64,000 nt of DNA from Thermodesulforhabdus norvegica. Its GTDB lineage: Bacteria; Desulfobacterota; Syntrophobacteria; Syntrophobacterales; Thermodesulforhabdaceae. Below the pieces are notes generated by a model. That model saw only the letters and a program-made list of their open reading frames with translations, was not told the origin of the DNA and searched no databases. Both the position numbers and the translations under genes were made by a program. Shown piece by piece: positions 62,255-64,000 of the stretch. Where the stretch lies: contig NZ_FOUU01000001.1 in assembly GCF_900114975.1 (NCBI RefSeq), forward strand, positions 186,001 through 250,000, given 5' to 3'. Every line of letters begins with the position of its first letter. Position 1 is the first letter of the stretch.

Positions 62255-64000
62255 CTACCCCTTTTCGATCCTCACAGCACACACCTTAAAACCGGGAATC
62301 TTGGAATAAGGATCCAGCACCTTGTGATCCGTCAGAACATTGGCCGCACATTCGGAAAAATGCATGGGTATAAAAATCACACCGGGCTTAACCTCCGACG
62401 ACACCTTTACTTTTATCGAAATCGATCCCCGTCGCGACGATACTTTCACCACATCACCATCTTTCAAACCGAGCTTTGCCGCATCGTCGGGATTGATGTC
62501 CACGAAACCGGTCGGTATCTCGGCATTAAGGGTATCAATGCGACGGGTTATGCTGCCGCCATGCCAGTGATAAGGAACTCTACCTGTGGTAAGAATCATG
62601 GGATAATCATCGTCGGGTTCCTCAGGGGAAGCTACATAGTCAACACCGTAAAACCTGCCCTTACCCCGGGGAAAGCTTTCTGCATGTAAATAAGGCGTCC
62701 CGGGATGGTTTTCATCAGGACAGGGCCATTGCAAGCTCTCTCCACCATCAAGTCTTTCGTAAGTGATGCCACGATAGCTGGGAGTTAACTGCCTTATCTC
62801 GTTCATGATCTCTTCGGGCGAGTTATATTCAAAGGATTTGCTTCCCAGTGCCTTGGCCAGGCTGCACAATATTTCCCAATCGGCCTTTGCTTCTCCAGGG
62901 GGATCAACGGCCTTTCTTACCCGCTGAACCCGCCTGTCGGTATTCGTAAAGGTACCTTCTTTCTCTGCAAAGGTTGCGGCGGGAAGCACATAATCGGCAA
63001 GCTGAGCCGTTTCGGTCATGAAAATATCGATCACAACCAGTAGATCGAGCCGTGAGAGAGCCTCTTTCACGTGGTTTAAGTCCGGATCGGTAACGGCGGG
63101 ATTCTCACCCATAATAACCAACCCACGAAGCTCGCCTCTTAAAGCAGCACTGCTCATTTCAACTATGGTCAGCCCGGGCCTGTCCGGAAGATCGCCACAG
63201 CCCCAGAGGCGAGCATATTCAAGCCTGGCCTGCGAATCAGTTACAGGGCGATAACCCGTCAAAACGTTGGGTAAAGCCCCCATGTCGCAGGCACCCTGAA
63301 CGTTGTTCTGACCCCGAAGAGGATTTACTCCCGTAGAAGGCCTGCCCACATTCCCCGTAAGCAAGGCCAGATTGGCTACGGCTTTAACATTATCCGTGCC
63401 GGTGACGTGCTGAGTTATTCCCATGGCATAAAAAATCATGGCTGAAGGGGAAGATGCATACATGACAGCGGCTTTTTCTATGAGTTCACGCTCCACGCCG
63501 GTAATGCGGCTCACGGCGTCGAGGTCATAGTCTTTTAGTTTGGCCTTCAGTTCGTCAATTCCTTCCGTTCGAGCTTCAACGAAATCGTCGTTAACAAGTC
63601 CTTTGTCCAGAATGACACGGGCCATGCCGTTGAACAATGCAATGTTTGTCCCGGGGCGCAACTGCAGGAAGAGATCGGCATGCTGAGACAGCGGGATTTT
63701 TCTCGGGTCTATAACAATAAGACAAGCCCCCCGCTCTTTGGCCTCCAGCATCCAACCCGCAATAATGGGATGCTGGCTCGTCGGATTGCTTCCCGTAACA
63801 AGCATGCAGGAGGTTTCCGGAATCTCCGGGATTGAATTCGTCATGGCTCCGGCACCAAAAGACGCCGCAAGCCCCGTGACCGTAGAGGAGTGGCACAGCC
63901 TTGCACAGTGATCAACATTGTTCGTTCCGATGACCCCTCTTGCCAGCTTCATCATCAGATAATTCTCTTCGTTGGTACACTTGGCGCTGGAAAAAAAACC
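62255..64000 (-). CDS. fdhA: Formate dehydrogenase alpha subunit, Cys form, 5' end missing
   Basis: 581 residues are visible; the frame is open at the right edge of the window. The molybdopterin oxidoreductase core has GTNNVDHCARLCHSS, where E. coli FdhF has Sec140 in CCARVUHGPS. Here the metal ligand is Cys (TGC at 63893-63895) followed by the catalytic His. GVNPLRGQNNVQGACDMGAL, DIFMTETAQLADYVLPAA and a C-terminal molydopterin-binding barrel (INPDDAAKLGLKDGDVVKV) complete the match. It oxidises formate or reduces CO2. HdrL follows 39 bases downstream. The N-terminal Fe-S domain, if any, lies outside the window. Confidence 0.94.
   Translation of the reverse strand, partial: GFFSSAKCTNEENYLMMKLARGVIGTNNVDHCARLCHSSTVTGLAASFGAGAMTNSIPEIPETSCMLVTGSNPTSQHPIIAGWMLEAKERGACLIVIDPRKIPLSQHADLFLQLRPGTNIALFNGMARVILDKGLVNDDFVEARTEGIDELKAKLKDYDLDAVSRITGVERELIEKAAVMYASSPSAMIFYAMGITQHVTGTDNVKAVANLALLTGNVGRPSTGVNPLRGQNNVQGACDMGALPNVLTGYRPVTDSQARLEYARLWGCGDLPDRPGLTIVEMSSAALRGELRGLVIMGENPAVTDPDLNHVKEALSRLDLLVVIDIFMTETAQLADYVLPAATFAEKEGTFTNTDRRVQRVRKAVDPPGEAKADWEILCSLAKALGSKSFEYNSPEEIMNEIRQLTPSYRGITYERLDGGESLQWPCPDENHPGTPYLHAESFPRGKGRFYGVDYVASPEEPDDDYPMILTTGRVPYHWHGGSITRRIDTLNAEIPTGFVDINPDDAAKLGLKDGDVVKVSSRRGSISIKVKVSSEVKPGVIFIPMHFSECAANVLTDHKVLDPYSKIPGFKVCAVRIEKG

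Noticed and set aside
1-64000. CRISPR arrays, insertion sequences, phage genes, integration sites
   Set aside because: I saw no regularly spaced repeats, transposase or integrase motifs, or attachment-like direct repeats at the tRNA-Sec gene.

Overview
The window looks like chromosomal DNA of a motile, strictly anaerobic Gram-negative bacterium of the Desulfobacterota, probably a sulfate reducer or syntroph of the Syntrophobacteria type. This is inferred from a formate dehydrogenase/HdrA-like/Flx electron-bifurcation cluster, selenocysteine machinery, a sodium-pumping decarboxylase cassette, TRAP transporters and sigma-54 flagellin promoters. Genes are densely packed: no gene-free gap exceeds 300 bases. 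I saw no insertion sequence, phage, CRISPR array or rRNA. The only RNA gene seen is tRNA-Sec.

Layout. 1-2157: end of a TRAP transporter and a convergent iron-type DtxR regulator. 2324-6739: queD, a DUF2333 protein, an atypical crotonase and selB. 6866-9074: a Dabb protein and a BACON-repeat exported protein. 9147-13951 (minus): flagellar-associated signalling genes (HD-GYP regulator, PilZ protein, soluble histidine kinase, FlaG, small exported proteins). 14103-24320 (plus): two near-identical flagellins flanking four glycosyltransferase genes, then fliD, a FliT-like gene and fliS; two sigma-54 promoters fit the consensus exactly. 24303-25901: a flavoprotein. 26117-36002: an IclR-headed cassette of class III CoA-transferase, OadG/OadB/biotin carrier, acyl-CoA dehydrogenase and carboxyltransferase, followed by a TRAP-TAXI transporter. 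It reads as uptake and energy-conserving breakdown of a dicarboxylate, best guess glutarate. 36088-45197: an envelope lipoprotein with a DUF350 protein, a Gre-fold factor without its catalytic acids, NudF, a TrpXYZ-type ABC transporter, a glycosyltransferase, coaE and a PpiD-like chaperone. 45232-50842: two tandem dynamin-like GTPases between small membrane proteins, and a two-gene LysO. 51089-54200: DUF72, a small DUF3303-like protein, tRNA-Sec, YjbQ and an unknown 469-residue protein. 54290-64000 (minus): an HdrC-HdrB fusion, flxA, flxB, flxC, mvhD/flxD, a giant HdrA-like protein and fdhA (open at the right edge).

The main hidden feature is at 54824-54826. What looks like two separate minus-strand genes (HdrC-like and the rear of HdrB-like) is one 405-residue reading frame broken by a single in-frame UGA. 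The UGA stands exactly where this CCG-domain family has the Cys of its CGHA motif. A hairpin with an AGGU-type apical loop lies 21 nt downstream, like a bacterial SECIS. With selB and tRNA-Sec in the same window, this is best read as a selenoprotein. The adjoining formate dehydrogenase has Cys, not Sec, at its active site.

How the parts fit: FdhA, HdrL, MvhD and FlxCBA would move electrons between formate, NAD(P)H, ferredoxin and a disulfide acceptor, with the Sec HdrC-B protein as candidate disulfide-side subunit. The decarboxylase cassette would deliver crotonyl-CoA and a sodium gradient. The flagellar block carries its own glycosylation and c-di-GMP signalling genes.
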